A DNA stretch of 64,000 bases from an uncultured Lachnospiraceae bacterium (lineage in GTDB: Bacteria; Bacillota; Clostridia; Lachnospirales; Lachnospiraceae): NCBI GenBank assembly GCA_900318375.1, contig ONKG01000007.1, positions 62,001 to 126,000 of the forward strand. The letters are read 5' to 3'. Each line of letters opens with the position of its first letter. Positions within the stretch are counted from its first letter, which is position 1. Below the pieces are notes generated by a model, which made no database searches, had not been told where the DNA came from, and saw only the letters and a program-made list of their open reading frames with translations. Shown piece by piece: positions 26,008 to 36,600 of this stretch. The position numbers and the translations under genes were made by a program.

Positions 26008-28434
26008 ATGAATTGCTCAAATTGCGGCCGTCCCATCCCCGAAGGAAATCTTTTCTGCCTAAACTGCGGCGCCGGCGTTTCCGCCGGCTCCCCCGGCCCT
26101 GCTCCGGGAGGGTCGGATTATCCCCGTATGAGTCCCTCCGGGCCTGCACCTGCACCGGCCCCTGCATATAGTTCCCGTCCCGGCTCTTTCGGAAAGATTT
26201 CCGAAGGTGTGAGGATCGTGCGCAGCCTTGCCGGCTCCGCTCAGTTTCTGGCTGCATCGATCACCTTCACCCTCTCTATTGTGCTGGGGCTGATCGTCTC
26301 CAGTACAGCATACAGTTCCACCCTCAACCGGCTGCTGTCTTTATTGAATGAAATGGGCTTATCCGGTTCCGAGCTGTCCGAGTTGGAATCCCTGAGGGAA
26401 TACGCTTATAGAATCGACTCTGCTTCCTTTGGGATCGGACTCTTGTTCAGTATCCCTGCCATACTTACTGCAGTAGGGCTGTGGATGACTTATATGGAAG
26501 GCAGAAAGACAGAAAAAAGGGACTTTTCGACAACAGGTCTTTCCATCATTCATGTCCTTGCCATTCTGGATTTCGTCGTCACCTGTATTATCTGCGCAAT
26601 TATCACGCTGTTCGTACTGATCTCTGTCTTTGGGATTCTGTCTTATATGTCGTCAGATGACAGCGGAGGTGTGATCGCCGGCATATTGATCGGAGTCGCG
26701 CTGTTCGCCCTTATCATTGTACTGGTTCTGCTTTACAAATTTAAAGTATTCCAGATGGTGGGAGCCGCAAAAGAAATGGCCTTGTCCGGAAAACCGGTCC
26801 AGAAGGCATCTATGTATGTCGGCATCATTCTGATGATCAGTGCAGTTTTCTCTCTGCCCGGCATATTCACAGGCCTTGCGACATCGATTTTTGTATCTCT
26901 GCAGTCGCTTTGCAGCATCATTTACACTGTGTGTTTCGCGCTGCTGATCTTCTCCTGCAGAAGTAAGACCGAAGATGCTCTCCTTAATCCGGGGGCAGAT
27001 TATTACAGCGGATCCTCCGATCCTGAAAGGCTTTATAATGATTCACCTCGTTCAGGCGCATCGCCTGACCTGACTCCCTACGCGGAAGCTGCAGGCCGTC
27101 CCGCCTCTCCGGTTTCGCCTTACGGCGGTGCCCCCGGCGCTTCCGGAGGACGTCCCGTCCCCCCGGCTCCGCCCTATGCCGGCCGTTCCGGCGCTCCCGT
27201 CGGCCGGCCCGCTTCCCCGGCTTCGCCTTACGGCGGTGCCCCCGGTGCTCCTGCCGGCCGTCCCGTCTCCCCGGCTTCGCCTTACGGCGGCGCCCCCGGC
27301 GCTCCCGCAGGCCGTCCCACCTCCCCGGCTTCGCCTTACGGCGGTGCCCCCGGCGCTCCCGCCGGCCGTCCCGCCTCCCCGGCTTCGCCTTACGGCGGCG
27401 CCCCCGGAACTCCTGCAGGCCGTCCCGCCTCTCCGGTTTCGCCTTACGGCGGCAGCCCCGGCGCTCCCGCCGGATCGTCCCCGTCCTATCGCCCGGTTGA
27501 CGTCTCGGGATTCGGTCCCGCCTCCTCTTCTTCCGGTTCAGGCGCGGATTTCTCTCCTCTTGATTTTGGTCTCTCTGACATGACCTCTTTGAATTCTGAT
27601 GAAAAACAGCCGTCTTACGGACGTCCGGCAGAGGACAATTCCTTCGGATTTTCCGGCTTTTCCTCAGACAGCAGCAGTGACTACTCTATGAATTTCACTG
27701 CCTCGGGTCCTTCAGACAGGCTCAAGGGATCCCTCCTCAATTCCCTGCAGGATGGAGGAAAGGACAGCGCACAGGAAAACAGGGAACCCGCTCCCTCCAG
27801 ACTGAAAGGTTCTCTTTTACAGTCACAGGCCGATCGCGCATCGGAATCCGATTATTCCGACAGTTCATCTGCCTCCGCGGATCTCTTCTCCGATCAGGGA
27901 CAGGCTGCGGATGTGCCCGGCTACCCGGACAATAGTTTCCCTCTGCCGGAAGAAGCTGCCCCCGCGGCTGAAGAGCCCGCATACGATACACCTGCCGCAG
28001 CTCCTGCCGGACAGCCCGCCGAAGATTATTCTCTTCCGGAACAGCTTGAGACCGTTGACAGCTCCTACAATCCAGCCACCGTATACGCAAGTCCTTACGA
28101 GACTACCTCCCTGGATGAAGCGACGCTCCGACAGCCTCATGCATACCTGTTCCGAGTGAAGGACAACACAGAATTTGCCATCAACATACCCTTTCTCCGC
28201 ATAGGCAGAAGCTCCTCCCTGTCAGATTATGTCATCGAGGACAATCCGGCAATCGGCAGGCATCACGCGGACATCGTCTGCCATGGCACTGATTTCAGCA
28301 TCATAGACAATAATTCCGTCAACCATGTTTATGTAGACGGCTCCATCATACCTGCCGGGCAGGAGATTCCTCTTCCCGATCAGGCTGAGATCCGCCTCGC
28401 GGATGAAACCTTCCTCTTCAAAGTGGAGAGGTAA
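26008..28434 (+). CDS. Zinc-ribbon, six-helix membrane, Pro/Gly repeat and FHA domain protein
   Basis: The 808-residue protein has four visible parts. A zinc ribbon opens it (NCSNCGRPIP...FCLNCG, residues 2-22). About six membrane helices lie between residues 75 and 320. A low-complexity stretch (about 360-500) has seven or eight 18-residue units of the form SPYGGAPGAPAGRP. A Ser/Asp/Pro-rich linker leads to a C-terminal FHA domain (about 712-806) with LRIGRSSSLSDYVI, GRHHADI and SVNHVYVDG. FHA domains bind phosphothreonine; the Arg of the GR motif is present but the usual Ser before RxH is Gly. It may read phosphorylation by the Hanks-type kinase encoded nearby. AAGGAG precedes the ATG. The repeat units are near-identical at DNA level, so length may vary between strains. 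Confidence 0.85.
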   Translation: MNCSNCGRPIPEGNLFCLNCGAGVSAGSPGPAPGGSDYPRMSPSGPAPAPAPAYSSRPGSFGKISEGVRIVRSLAGSAQFLAASITFTLSIVLGLIVSSTAYSSTLNRLLSLLNEMGLSGSELSELESLREYAYRIDSASFGIGLLFSIPAILTAVGLWMTYMEGRKTEKRDFSTTGLSIIHVLAILDFVVTCIICAIITLFVLISVFGILSYMSSDDSGGVIAGILIGVALFALIIVLVLLYKFKVFQMVGAAKEMALSGKPVQKASMYVGIILMISAVFSLPGIFTGLATSIFVSLQSLCSIIYTVCFALLIFSCRSKTEDALLNPGADYYSGSSDPERLYNDSPRSGASPDLTPYAEAAGRPASPVSPYGGAPGASGGRPVPPAPPYAGRSGAPVGRPASPASPYGGAPGAPAGRPVSPASPYGGAPGAPAGRPTSPASPYGGAPGAPAGRPASPASPYGGAPGTPAGRPASPVSPYGGSPGAPAGSSPSYRPVDVSGFGPASSSSGSGADFSPLDFGLSDMTSLNSDEKQPSYGRPAEDNSFGFSGFSSDSSSDYSMNFTASGPSDRLKGSLLNSLQDGGKDSAQENREPAPSRLKGSLLQSQADRASESDYSDSSSASADLFSDQGQAADVPGYPDNSFPLPEEAAPAAEEPAYDTPAAAPAGQPAEDYSLPEQLETVDSSYNPATVYASPYETTSLDEATLRQPHAYLFRVKDNTEFAINIPFLRIGRSSSLSDYVIEDNPAIGRHHADIVCHGTDFSIIDNNSVNHVYVDGSIIPAGQEIPLPDQAEIRLADETFLFKVER

Positions 28435-28495
28435 TGACCGGATTCAAGTCAATATATTCAATCTAATATTATATCCAATCTAATATTGCAGCAGC

Positions 28496-28540
28496 AAAAG
28501 GGAGCGGTCCACATTTTGAAAATGTGCCGCCCCCTTTTTT
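28496..28540. terminator. Bidirectional terminator after the FHA gene
   Basis: AAAAGGGAGCGG...CACATTTT pairs with AAAATGTG...CCCCTTTTTT over about 20 bp with small mismatches, with A- and T-rich ends. It lies between convergent genes; the bases from 28541 to 28655 hold nothing else recognisable. Confidence 0.8.
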
Positions 28541-28655
28541 GTTCTCACAAAAGAGATGTCCCGCCGCAGCTGTCCTTCCTTCCAGTGGTGCACTGGTTAT
28601 TCTTCATGGAGCTTTACACGTGCTTCAGTCTCAGACCCCCTTTTCTGCCCCGGCA

Positions 28656-30626
28656 TCAGGGGCTGACATAAAAGTCTTCATGCCACAGCGACCTGCCGTC
28701 CCAGGTCATCTCAAACTCTGCCGCGTCGCATTTAAACAGGAGCACAGCATGTCCATCCACATCGATCCTGTCAACCGTATAGGTTCCTGTATACGTATAA
28801 TGATAGTCCTGATCCATGGGATCATTCTGGCTGAATATTGGAAAGATGCAGCTCAGGCGGAAAGTCCCGTCCTCGTACAGATCCATTTCCGTCGGAATCG
28901 CGCCGTCCCCCTGGGGCTTGACACCCTCATAATGTCCATAGGACAGACCTATGCTTTCCATGGTCAGGTCCTGCGGCTGGTCCTGATGTTGATCCTGCGG
29001 CTGCTCCGGAGCTTCCTGCTGAGGCGGTTCAGCCGCGGATGACTGACCTGTACTGCCCGAGATCGACGTCATAGTTCCCATGCAGTCCACACGTTCCCGG
29101 ACAAAATACAAATATCCCACGTCAGGATCTGTATTGAAATTATCCCGCTCAAAATCCTGCGATATGCGCATTCTGCCCAGGCGGACCATCTTCCCGCTCA
29201 CAGGCGCATAGCACTGATCCGCGGTCAGCCTATAGTCATCATGGCTCCGCAGCCTCTGAATTCCAAGTCTCTGAAGCCCCTGTACAAAAGCCTTCTCCGA
29301 ATTCTCATAGCTTCCGTCAGTCGGGCGGACAACGATTTCCCATCCGCTTTCCATATAGAAAAAACCGGACATGTCCATGGCCGCGTCGGCAGAGCCCGGC
29401 TCAAAGTAAATACCGAATGAGTCCTCGGAGAACCAGAATCCCATCCGCGCACCCCCGTCCATAGTTATCGTGCCGTCACGGTAGGAAAAAGCGACCAGAG
29501 AGACGTCATCGGCATGGTCCTGCTCCGTCACATAGCTTTCCACATAGATTCTCGTCTTACCGTCCCCGTCTGTACAGCGGAAAAACTCAAAGCTGCTGCC
29601 GCTCACAAACAGGTTGATTTCGTCACGAACAGCCGCCTGGGTACTGTCCGCAAGAACATATCCGTTTTCTGTGAGCTCATAGACTTCCAGATGAGCTCCG
29701 GTCCATTCTGTCACATAATCCGGGTTGACGCTGGATCTTCCTGTGACAGGATCTCTGCGTATGGTCAGAAGTTCCGGTGTACCGTCGCCGTCGTAATCAT
29801 AGAGATCTGCCGCCAGAAGGCCTCTGTCCTTTAAAAACGCCTCTCCTGTAATATCCGGATATATGGATCTCCCGGTATCCACAATCGGGACTTCCACAGT
29901 CTCCTCCCCGAAAGGCAGGAGGCCGTACTCGTCCGCAAGCTCGCGGATCTTTTTCTCAGCCTGTTCAGCAGGGTCTTCTGAAGGCACAGAGCCGGCTCCG
30001 CCTCTGCCGATCCGTTCGCGCAGTTCCCGGTCTTTGGGCTGATATTCCGGATGTCCCACGACCTCCAGCCATTGTATCAGCTCTTCCCCGTCCACGCCGT
30101 CCGCTTCAAGTGCCAATAGTCCGCTCTCCAGGGCATGATCCCTGCGGCCGACAACATCGATCACATAGACTGCGTCATAGACCTCTTCTGTGACCGGATG
30201 ACTTGCTGAAGGAAGGTCTGCGGTCCCCTGGGATGTCTGCCCGACCAGGGTCCGGATCTCTTCCTCTGTCGCACCGTCAGGCGGCAGGACACCTGCGACC
30301 GTGATCACCGCCTGATCATAGTTCTCAACTGCTGATTTCCATTCGCTCTTGCCGGTATAAGCATCGCCCAGGCCGGTGTAGGCAGCTGTATTTTTATCGT
30401 CGATCTCCACGACTTTTGAAAATGCAGTGACCGCCTTATCGTATTCCATTTCAGACAGATATCTTTTACCCAGACGCAGCTCTCTTTCAACAACAACCTG
30501 TCTGGTCTTTCCGAGGACGGAGGGGAGAATGGCCCGGCGGATGATCAAAAGCACGGCAAGGATCACCACCAGCACGGCCAGAACGATCACCAGAATGACA
30601 AGGCCGTCCTTTTTCTTTCTGCGCAT
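28656..30626 (-). CDS. Membrane-anchored TPR protein with a large extracytoplasmic domain, function unknown
   Basis: The 656-residue protein begins with basic residues and one strong membrane helix (about 9-33, LVILVIVLAVLVVILAVLL), placing the rest outside the cell. Two TPR units follow (about 47-105: YLSEMEYDKAVTAFSKVVEID and AAYTGLGDAYTGKSEWKSAV). Further on, DLYDYDGDGTPELLTI (about 285) is a VCBS/EF-hand-like calcium loop, and the C-terminal 100 residues form a separate small domain after a Gln/Pro linker (about 545-570). It is encoded 133 bases after the Ser/Thr kinase gene and probably shares its transcript. GGGGGAT precedes the ATG. The topology mirrors the kinase, whose TPRs are also predicted outside, so the two may form one sensor assembly. 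Confidence 0.7.
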   Translation of the reverse strand: MRRKKKDGLVILVIVLAVLVVILAVLLIIRRAILPSVLGKTRQVVVERELRLGKRYLSEMEYDKAVTAFSKVVEIDDKNTAAYTGLGDAYTGKSEWKSAVENYDQAVITVAGVLPPDGATEEEIRTLVGQTSQGTADLPSASHPVTEEVYDAVYVIDVVGRRDHALESGLLALEADGVDGEELIQWLEVVGHPEYQPKDRELRERIGRGGAGSVPSEDPAEQAEKKIRELADEYGLLPFGEETVEVPIVDTGRSIYPDITGEAFLKDRGLLAADLYDYDGDGTPELLTIRRDPVTGRSSVNPDYVTEWTGAHLEVYELTENGYVLADSTQAAVRDEINLFVSGSSFEFFRCTDGDGKTRIYVESYVTEQDHADDVSLVAFSYRDGTITMDGGARMGFWFSEDSFGIYFEPGSADAAMDMSGFFYMESGWEIVVRPTDGSYENSEKAFVQGLQRLGIQRLRSHDDYRLTADQCYAPVSGKMVRLGRMRISQDFERDNFNTDPDVGYLYFVRERVDCMGTMTSISGSTGQSSAAEPPQQEAPEQPQDQHQDQPQDLTMESIGLSYGHYEGVKPQGDGAIPTEMDLYEDGTFRLSCIFPIFSQNDPMDQDYHYTYTGTYTVDRIDVDGHAVLLFKCDAAEFEMTWDGRSLWHEDFYVSP

Positions 30627-30759
30627 CTTCTTATCCCCCTTCCTGCGTCAGCTCTTGTCCTTTTGAATAGAAAATGAATAGAAAACAGCGGGAAAAGCAG
30701 CCATAGGTGCCGGCTTGCCGGGTATTTGCGGATCCCGAAGGGCCTGCCCGGACTTGTCC

Positions 30760-33120
30760 TCAGAGCCAGCCCTTCTCTCCGAGCTGTCTGTAAATATCAT
30801 CCAGAATTCCCATCTCCGGGTCCTGGCTGACATCTCCTCCCTGTCCGCTGAAGAGCTCCTGCGCCTTTGTGCAGTATTGGGCAAACCTGCTGTAGTCCCT
30901 GTCATCCGGATCAAGCCGCTCCTGGTATGCCTGCTCCAGGAACGCCCTGCGCTTAAAGGTCCTGTAGTCATCCGGCCACAGCTGTTCCATCTGGTCGAGG
31001 TACTCTCCCGCCTTGTCCAGATTATCGATCTTCTGGTACATGGTGACAATATTGTTGTATGTCAGCGCGGACCCCCATCCGCTGCGGATGATCTGATCAA
31101 AAACATCAATACTGTTCTGTGCGTAAGTGCTTATTTCCGTCAGGTCATACAGATAAATATAGACCTGGGCCAGCCTTTCCAGGACAGGTGCCTTTTTATC
31201 CTCCGGCAGACGCATGCGGGCGTCCTCCAGCATCTGCGCCGCCATGAGCATGTTATCGGCTGTGATCCCCTTGCCCTCATAGGCCTTCTCTTCCAACAGA
31301 CAGGCGCGGAGTCTGTCAGTGTCGTCCTCTGCCTGCTCAATACAGAAATCAAAGTTGGATATAGCCTCTTCGTATCTGCCCTCCCGGGAGCAGATCTCAC
31401 CCTGTACAAGGGCGATCTGGCTCTCCCGGAGACCGTATCGGTCCGCTTCGTCCAGAATCTTTTCCGCACCCTCGATATCGCCCGACTGGGCAAGCGCGAT
31501 CGCATAGTCACGGAAAAAGTCCGGGTTGGTCTCCGTATTGTCCACGGCCTTTTCATAAGCCTGAACGGCTTCTTCCAGATCTCCCTTTTCATAAAAGGCA
31601 TTGCCCAGAAGATAGCAGACTTCACCGTAGGACTTTGGATCGGAGGGCTTTCCGTCCGGCTCGACCAAATCGCTGCGGATCAGCTGTATACAGGCGTCAT
31701 ATTCCTTTGACAGGTACAGAAAACGAGCCATCTGCACCAGAGGCTCCAGTCTGTCCGGATAAAGATCCCCGCAGTTTTCATACAGGTTCAGGGCCTCTTC
31801 ATATTTCCCGTCAAAAGCCTGATTACTACCCCCCGCTGTCCCTGCTTCCTGCGCAAGGGTCTCAAGCCTGGTCAGGTTTCCCTGATATTCTTTCTCCTTT
31901 GCGTTCCTGCGGATCCGGAAGACACCTGCAGTGATCACGAACACCGCCAGCACCGCCGCTGCCGCACAAAGGAGCAGAACTCTGCGGCGGATCACCTTCT
32001 GCCGATAGCTTCGTTCTTTTTTCCGGTAATTGCGGAGTTCCTCCAGCATTTCCTCCGCTGACCGATACCGCTGTTGGGGATCCGGCCGCATTGCCCGCCA
32101 GATCACCGAGATCAGACCGTCGCTGACCTGCATCTGTTCCAGTATTTCCTGCATCGGGTCCCAATCCCGGCCGGGCAAATAGCCCGTCAGAAGTGTGAAC
32201 AGAACAGCGCCCACGCTGAACAGGTCGGCTCGTTCGTCAAAGGATCCTGACGGCACCCTGCTGCCGGTGTTGATCGCTCTCTGAATCGCAAATACCTGCT
32301 CAGGTGCCGCATATCCCTGCGTATATCCTTTTACAAAAAGCCGGTTATCTGTCAGATAGCCCGAGATATTAAAATCGATCAGGCAGATATTGCCTTCCGG
32401 CGTCAGCATTATGTTGGAGGGTTTGATGTCCCCGTGAAGGACCGGCGGCATCTGTCCGTGCAGATAGATCAGTGCCTCCAGAAGCTGTCCGCCATATTTG
32501 ACCGTCTCCTCCTGCGAAAAACGACGTCCTTTTTTCATGACTGCCGAAAGAGACTGCCCCTCAATATAGTCCATGACGGTGAACACTTCCCCGTTGACGT
32601 CTATAAAATCGATCACTCCGGGCAGGTAGGAATGACGCAGCCGCTTGAGGATGTCGGTCTCCCGCCTGTTTTCATTAATATTGGACCTGGTGATCTTCAT
32701 CTTTTTGAGGACGACCGGCTTCTGCAGGCGCTTGTGCCATGCCTTGTAAACGATTCCGCCGCTGCCGGACCCGATCTCGCCGTCGATGACATAAGTATTG
32801 CCGATCTCACTCATGGGCTGCCAGCCGCCGGATCCTCCCCCGGCAGCAGGACCGGGCATACCCTGTCTGCCCGGAACCGCCTGTCTTCCGCAGGGGTTCT
32901 GGCCATTTGCGCCGCCATAGGCTCCGTTCTGTCCCTGCCGGCCCGGCGCCGCCTGTCTTCCGCAGGAGTTCTGCCCGTTCGCGCCTCCATAGGCTCCGTT
33001 CTGCCCCTGCCGGCCCGGTGCCGCCTGTCTTCCATATGGGTTCTGCCCGTTTGCGCCGGACTGTCTGTATTTTCTTCCCTGCGCATCCGCGCCGGGCTTT
33101 CCATCATAATGACCCTGCAT
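30760..33120 (-). CDS. Hanks-type Ser/Thr protein kinase with extracytoplasmic TPR domain
   Basis: The 786-residue protein has an N-terminal low-complexity region (about 1-100) with 21-residue units rich in Asn, Gly and Gln (PGRQGQNGAYGG). The kinase domain (about 108-370) shows the Gly loop GEIGSGSGG, the ATP-binding Lys139 in VVLKK, the catalytic loop HGDIKPSN with Asp231, metal-binding Asp249 in IDFN instead of DFG, and APEQ at 272. One membrane helix (381-402) is followed by about 380 residues of TPR helices (NAFYEKGDLEEAVQAYEKAV and similar). The catalytic Lys and both Asp residues are present, so it should be active, but it lacks the Arg of HRD and the Gly of DFG. A promoter lies at 33188-33216. 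PASTA repeats, common in such kinases, are absent. Confidence 0.92.
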   Translation of the reverse strand: MQGHYDGKPGADAQGRKYRQSGANGQNPYGRQAAPGRQGQNGAYGGANGQNSCGRQAAPGRQGQNGAYGGANGQNPCGRQAVPGRQGMPGPAAGGGSGGWQPMSEIGNTYVIDGEIGSGSGGIVYKAWHKRLQKPVVLKKMKITRSNINENRRETDILKRLRHSYLPGVIDFIDVNGEVFTVMDYIEGQSLSAVMKKGRRFSQEETVKYGGQLLEALIYLHGQMPPVLHGDIKPSNIMLTPEGNICLIDFNISGYLTDNRLFVKGYTQGYAAPEQVFAIQRAINTGSRVPSGSFDERADLFSVGAVLFTLLTGYLPGRDWDPMQEILEQMQVSDGLISVIWRAMRPDPQQRYRSAEEMLEELRNYRKKERSYRQKVIRRRVLLLCAAAAVLAVFVITAGVFRIRRNAKEKEYQGNLTRLETLAQEAGTAGGSNQAFDGKYEEALNLYENCGDLYPDRLEPLVQMARFLYLSKEYDACIQLIRSDLVEPDGKPSDPKSYGEVCYLLGNAFYEKGDLEEAVQAYEKAVDNTETNPDFFRDYAIALAQSGDIEGAEKILDEADRYGLRESQIALVQGEICSREGRYEEAISNFDFCIEQAEDDTDRLRACLLEEKAYEGKGITADNMLMAAQMLEDARMRLPEDKKAPVLERLAQVYIYLYDLTEISTYAQNSIDVFDQIIRSGWGSALTYNNIVTMYQKIDNLDKAGEYLDQMEQLWPDDYRTFKRRAFLEQAYQERLDPDDRDYSRFAQYCTKAQELFSGQGGDVSQDPEMGILDDIYRQLGEKGWL

Positions 33121-33187
33121 CCTGTCTCCCTCGCCGCGGCCGCGGTTTTTGCCTGCATACGCGTCACTTTATTCCTACAACATTTTC

Positions 33188-33216
33188 ATTATGGACTGAA
33201 CACAGAATGATTTCAA
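33188..33216 (-). promoter_or_regulatory. Promoter of the Ser/Thr kinase gene
   Basis: On the minus strand TTGAAA (33216-33211) and CATAAT (33193-33188) are 17 bases apart, about 60 bases before the ATG at 33120. Confidence 0.55.
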
Positions 33217-33308
33217 GCACGTTTGGACTGGTGTGCCGGACAGCAGCAGGCTTGCGGGCATCAGACTTGCCGGCTTCAGACTTGTCAAAAAACAAAACAG
33301 CAATGTTT

Positions 33309-33480
33309 ATAATATGATGTTGAGGTCAAAAGGTGGTTAAGGGAACACCGTCTCGTCAAGTTGCACAAACGCCTTGGGCACGCTCTCGCTCTACCCTCGC
33401 TGGCAGCGCCCTTCGGCTGTTTGTGCAACTTGACGAGACTCAGAGCCAATGGATACCTTTTGACCTTTACATCATAATAT
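33309..33480. repeat. Nested inverted-repeat element (MITE-like) between kinase and LRR genes
   Basis: Outer arms of 26 bases (33309-33334 and 33455-33480) match as inverted repeats with about four mismatches and contain AGGTCAAAAGGT. Inner arms of 21 bases (33350-33370 and 33419-33439) match perfectly; each contains TTGCACAAAC or its complement. A central loop of about 48 bases has further pairing potential (GGGC/GCCC). No transposase is present. It may be a non-autonomous mobile element or a very stable RNA/DNA cruciform in this 560-base divergent gap. The rest of the gap (33491-33680) holds only the ribosome site of the next gene. Confidence 0.8.
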
Positions 33481-33680
33481 ATGTTATAATCTTATGGGAA
33501 ATGCCGTTTTCAGAGCAGCCCGAATACAGTGCATAGTTCAATGCCTCAAGATCGTCATAACTGCGGCCGCGGGCGGGTGCCCGGTCATGACTGCTGTATG
33601 ATTGGAACAATAACTGCGGTCATCCGCAGCAGACTGATTTCTATCTACTTTTATATTTTAAACGGAAGGAAATAACGGAT

Positions 33681-36600
33681 ATGAAAAAATGCAGCAAATG
33701 CGGGAGTGTCCTGGTGGAAGGCGCAAAATTCTGCAGAATATGCGGTGAACCCGTGCCACAGGACACATTTGAGGAGGTCACACTGACAGAGACCGGCATC
33801 GCCGCTGATCTTCCCCAACCGGCCGGCACTGCTGCGGGCCTTCCCGCGCAGACAGGCACAGCACAGGACACTTCTGAAAACACAGGAAGGGCACATCGGC
33901 CGCATAAGAATGACGCCCCTGCGCAGACGGTATCGAATCAGGACGTCACGGCCCGGAACACCAATATAGAGAAGAGCCAGGACCAGGATTCCAAAGTGCC
34001 GGATACCGCTCCCCGTCCCGCAAAGCACCGCCAGGGTTATCAGGATCCTGCCTACGCTGCCATATTGGAGGAAATCGAGAAGAAACAGAAAGCGCAAAAG
34101 GAAGCGGCTGCAAAATCCGATGGAGAAATCCCCGGGAGCAGTGTTTCTTCCGCTGACACAGAATCCGAAGGATCTCATGACAATACCCCCGGAGCGTCTT
34201 CGGTGACGGAAATACTTCCCGGTGTCTCTGCAGGCGGAAAGACCGGGTCTTCAGTTTCCCGTCGGAAAAAGCTTCCTCTTATTCCGGCGGCGATCGTTGC
34301 CGCAATCGTTGTCCTCTTTTTGATCCTCGTGACAAGATTTATGGGCAGCGGCAGCGGTATGACCAGAGAGAAGGCCAAGGATGTAGCCTGGTCCGATTCC
34401 GCGCTGGAAATGAGAATGCGCGATATCATGGACAATGACAAAAAGGATTTTTTGCCTGTGGACGCGTGGGATCTGGAGGAACTGGATCTGTCAACCGAGT
34501 ATTACTCCGATACTCTTTATTTTTTCTATTCTTATCCTGAGATTACGGATATCTCTGCTGTAAAAGCCTTCGGCAGCCTGAAAAAGCTGAATCTATATGG
34601 AAACAAGATCAGTGACATCACTGCTCTGGAGAATCTCAGCAGCCTGAAAGAGCTGAGCCTGACACAGAATTATGTCGTTGACCTCTCTCCTCTCACAAAG
34701 CTGAAAAAACTGGAGACTCTCTCTTTGTCCACCACAAGGGACGGGACCGCACCTGACCTTGCACCGCTTCAGAAGATTTCTTCTCTGAAAGATCTTTCAC
34801 TCAATGACATCGATCCGGATATTGATTTTCTGAAATCTCTCCGCGGCCTGGAATCTCTCACTATTTCCAGTTCGACAGTCACAGATCTAAGTTCTCTTAC
34901 AGAGCTCAGCCAGCTGAAGACTCTCAATCTGTATACAGACGCCGTCAGCGATTACTCTTTCCTGTCAAAAATGACACAGCTTCAGCATCTGAGGCTGTGG
35001 GGTAATCAGGTTCAGGATCTCTCCTTTCTGCACAGCCTGACAAAGCTGGAAAGTCTTGACCTCTATGGAACTGCAGTCAGCGATATCAGTCCTGTTGCAG
35101 ACCTGACCAAGCTGAAAGAACTGAATCTGAGCGACACCTGCGTGAGTGATTTTTCGCCACTGCGCGATCTGACGTCCTTGGAAAAACTGAATCTAAATTC
35201 ACAGGGTATAACCGACATCTCTTTTCTCAGTGATATGACATCAATGCAGGAACTGAATCTTTCAGACAATCCGATCAGTGATCTGACACCGATAATCGGT
35301 ATGCGCATGCTGCGGAAGCTTGATCTTTATGATTGTTTAATTGAAGATATTTCTCCGCTTTCAGAAATGAGCCTCCTGACGGAGCTTGATTTATCCGATA
35401 ACCTCCTGACGGATCTCTCCGCGCTTAAGGAACTGACAAGTCTGGAAAAACTGGAAATCTCGAGAAATAAGCCTTCCGGTCTGAATGCGCTTTCTTCTCT
35501 GAATAATCTTAAAGCACTGGATGTAAGCAGCTGCGAACTGGATAAAATCGATCCGATTTTCAATCTGACCGGTCTCGAATCTCTGAGTCTGAGTGACAAT
35601 TATATCCGGAAAATCGATGGCATTGAGAAACTCTCATCCCTGCGCTCTCTGTCACTCTCTTCTAATTCAGAGCTGACTGACATCCAGAGTCTGGAAGACC
35701 TTTCCTCTCTCAGAGAACTGGATCTGGGCTGGTGCGGAGATATCTCTCTGCTGCCTCTCTCCGACCTGACCGGCCTTCGTTCCCTCATACTCAACAGCTA
35801 TGATGGCGATAGCATCAGGCCGCTTTCGTACCTCAACAATCTCCGTCTATTGGAATTATCCTATAGTGATGGACCCACAGATTATTCTCCTTTATCAAGA
35901 CTCAGCAGTCTTGTATCACTTGAAATCGGCAGTACCAAACCTTCTGACTTCTCTTTCCTGTCAGACAAGCCCTGGCTTACACACCTGGATATTGGCAGTA
36001 CAGGTTTTTCAGACTTTACCGAACTGGAAGATCTTCCCTGCCTGAAGGAACTATATGCAAATGAGTTGAATATTGATGATCTGACTCCCTTCTCCGGACT
36101 TTCAAACCTGGAATACCTTTATTTGAGAGACAACTCTGTCAGTGATTTATCGCCGCTGGAGGATCTGGCTCTTCTGGAAACCCTCAATCTGTCTGAAAAC
36201 AAGGTGTCTGATCTGACCCCTCTGCGGGGGATGAAAAATCTTTACTCTCTCGATCTCGAAGACAACAAAATCACAGATCTGTCGCCATTGGAAGAGCTGC
36301 CGGAGCTGTCATCATTGTACCTGAATAATAATCAGGTACATGATCTGTCTCCTCTTGCCGAATCAAGGAATCTCTATTCTCTCAGTATAGAGTCAAATCC
36401 CATTAGCGATCTGTCTCCTCTTAAGGAATGCTGTAATCTGCGTTCTCTGAATCTGACCAACACTGGAGTAACTGATTTCTCAATTTTTGAGGACCTGCCC
36501 GGGATAAGTAATCTGACACTTAATAACCTGGGACTGTCAGACATTTCTTTCCTTGGTTCTCTCAGAAAGCTGAACAGCTTATATCTCAGCTATAACTGGA

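Noticed and set aside
33309-33480. Complete insertion sequence
   Set aside because: There are inverted repeats but no room or frame for a transposase, so only a non-autonomous element or regulatory hairpin can be proposed.
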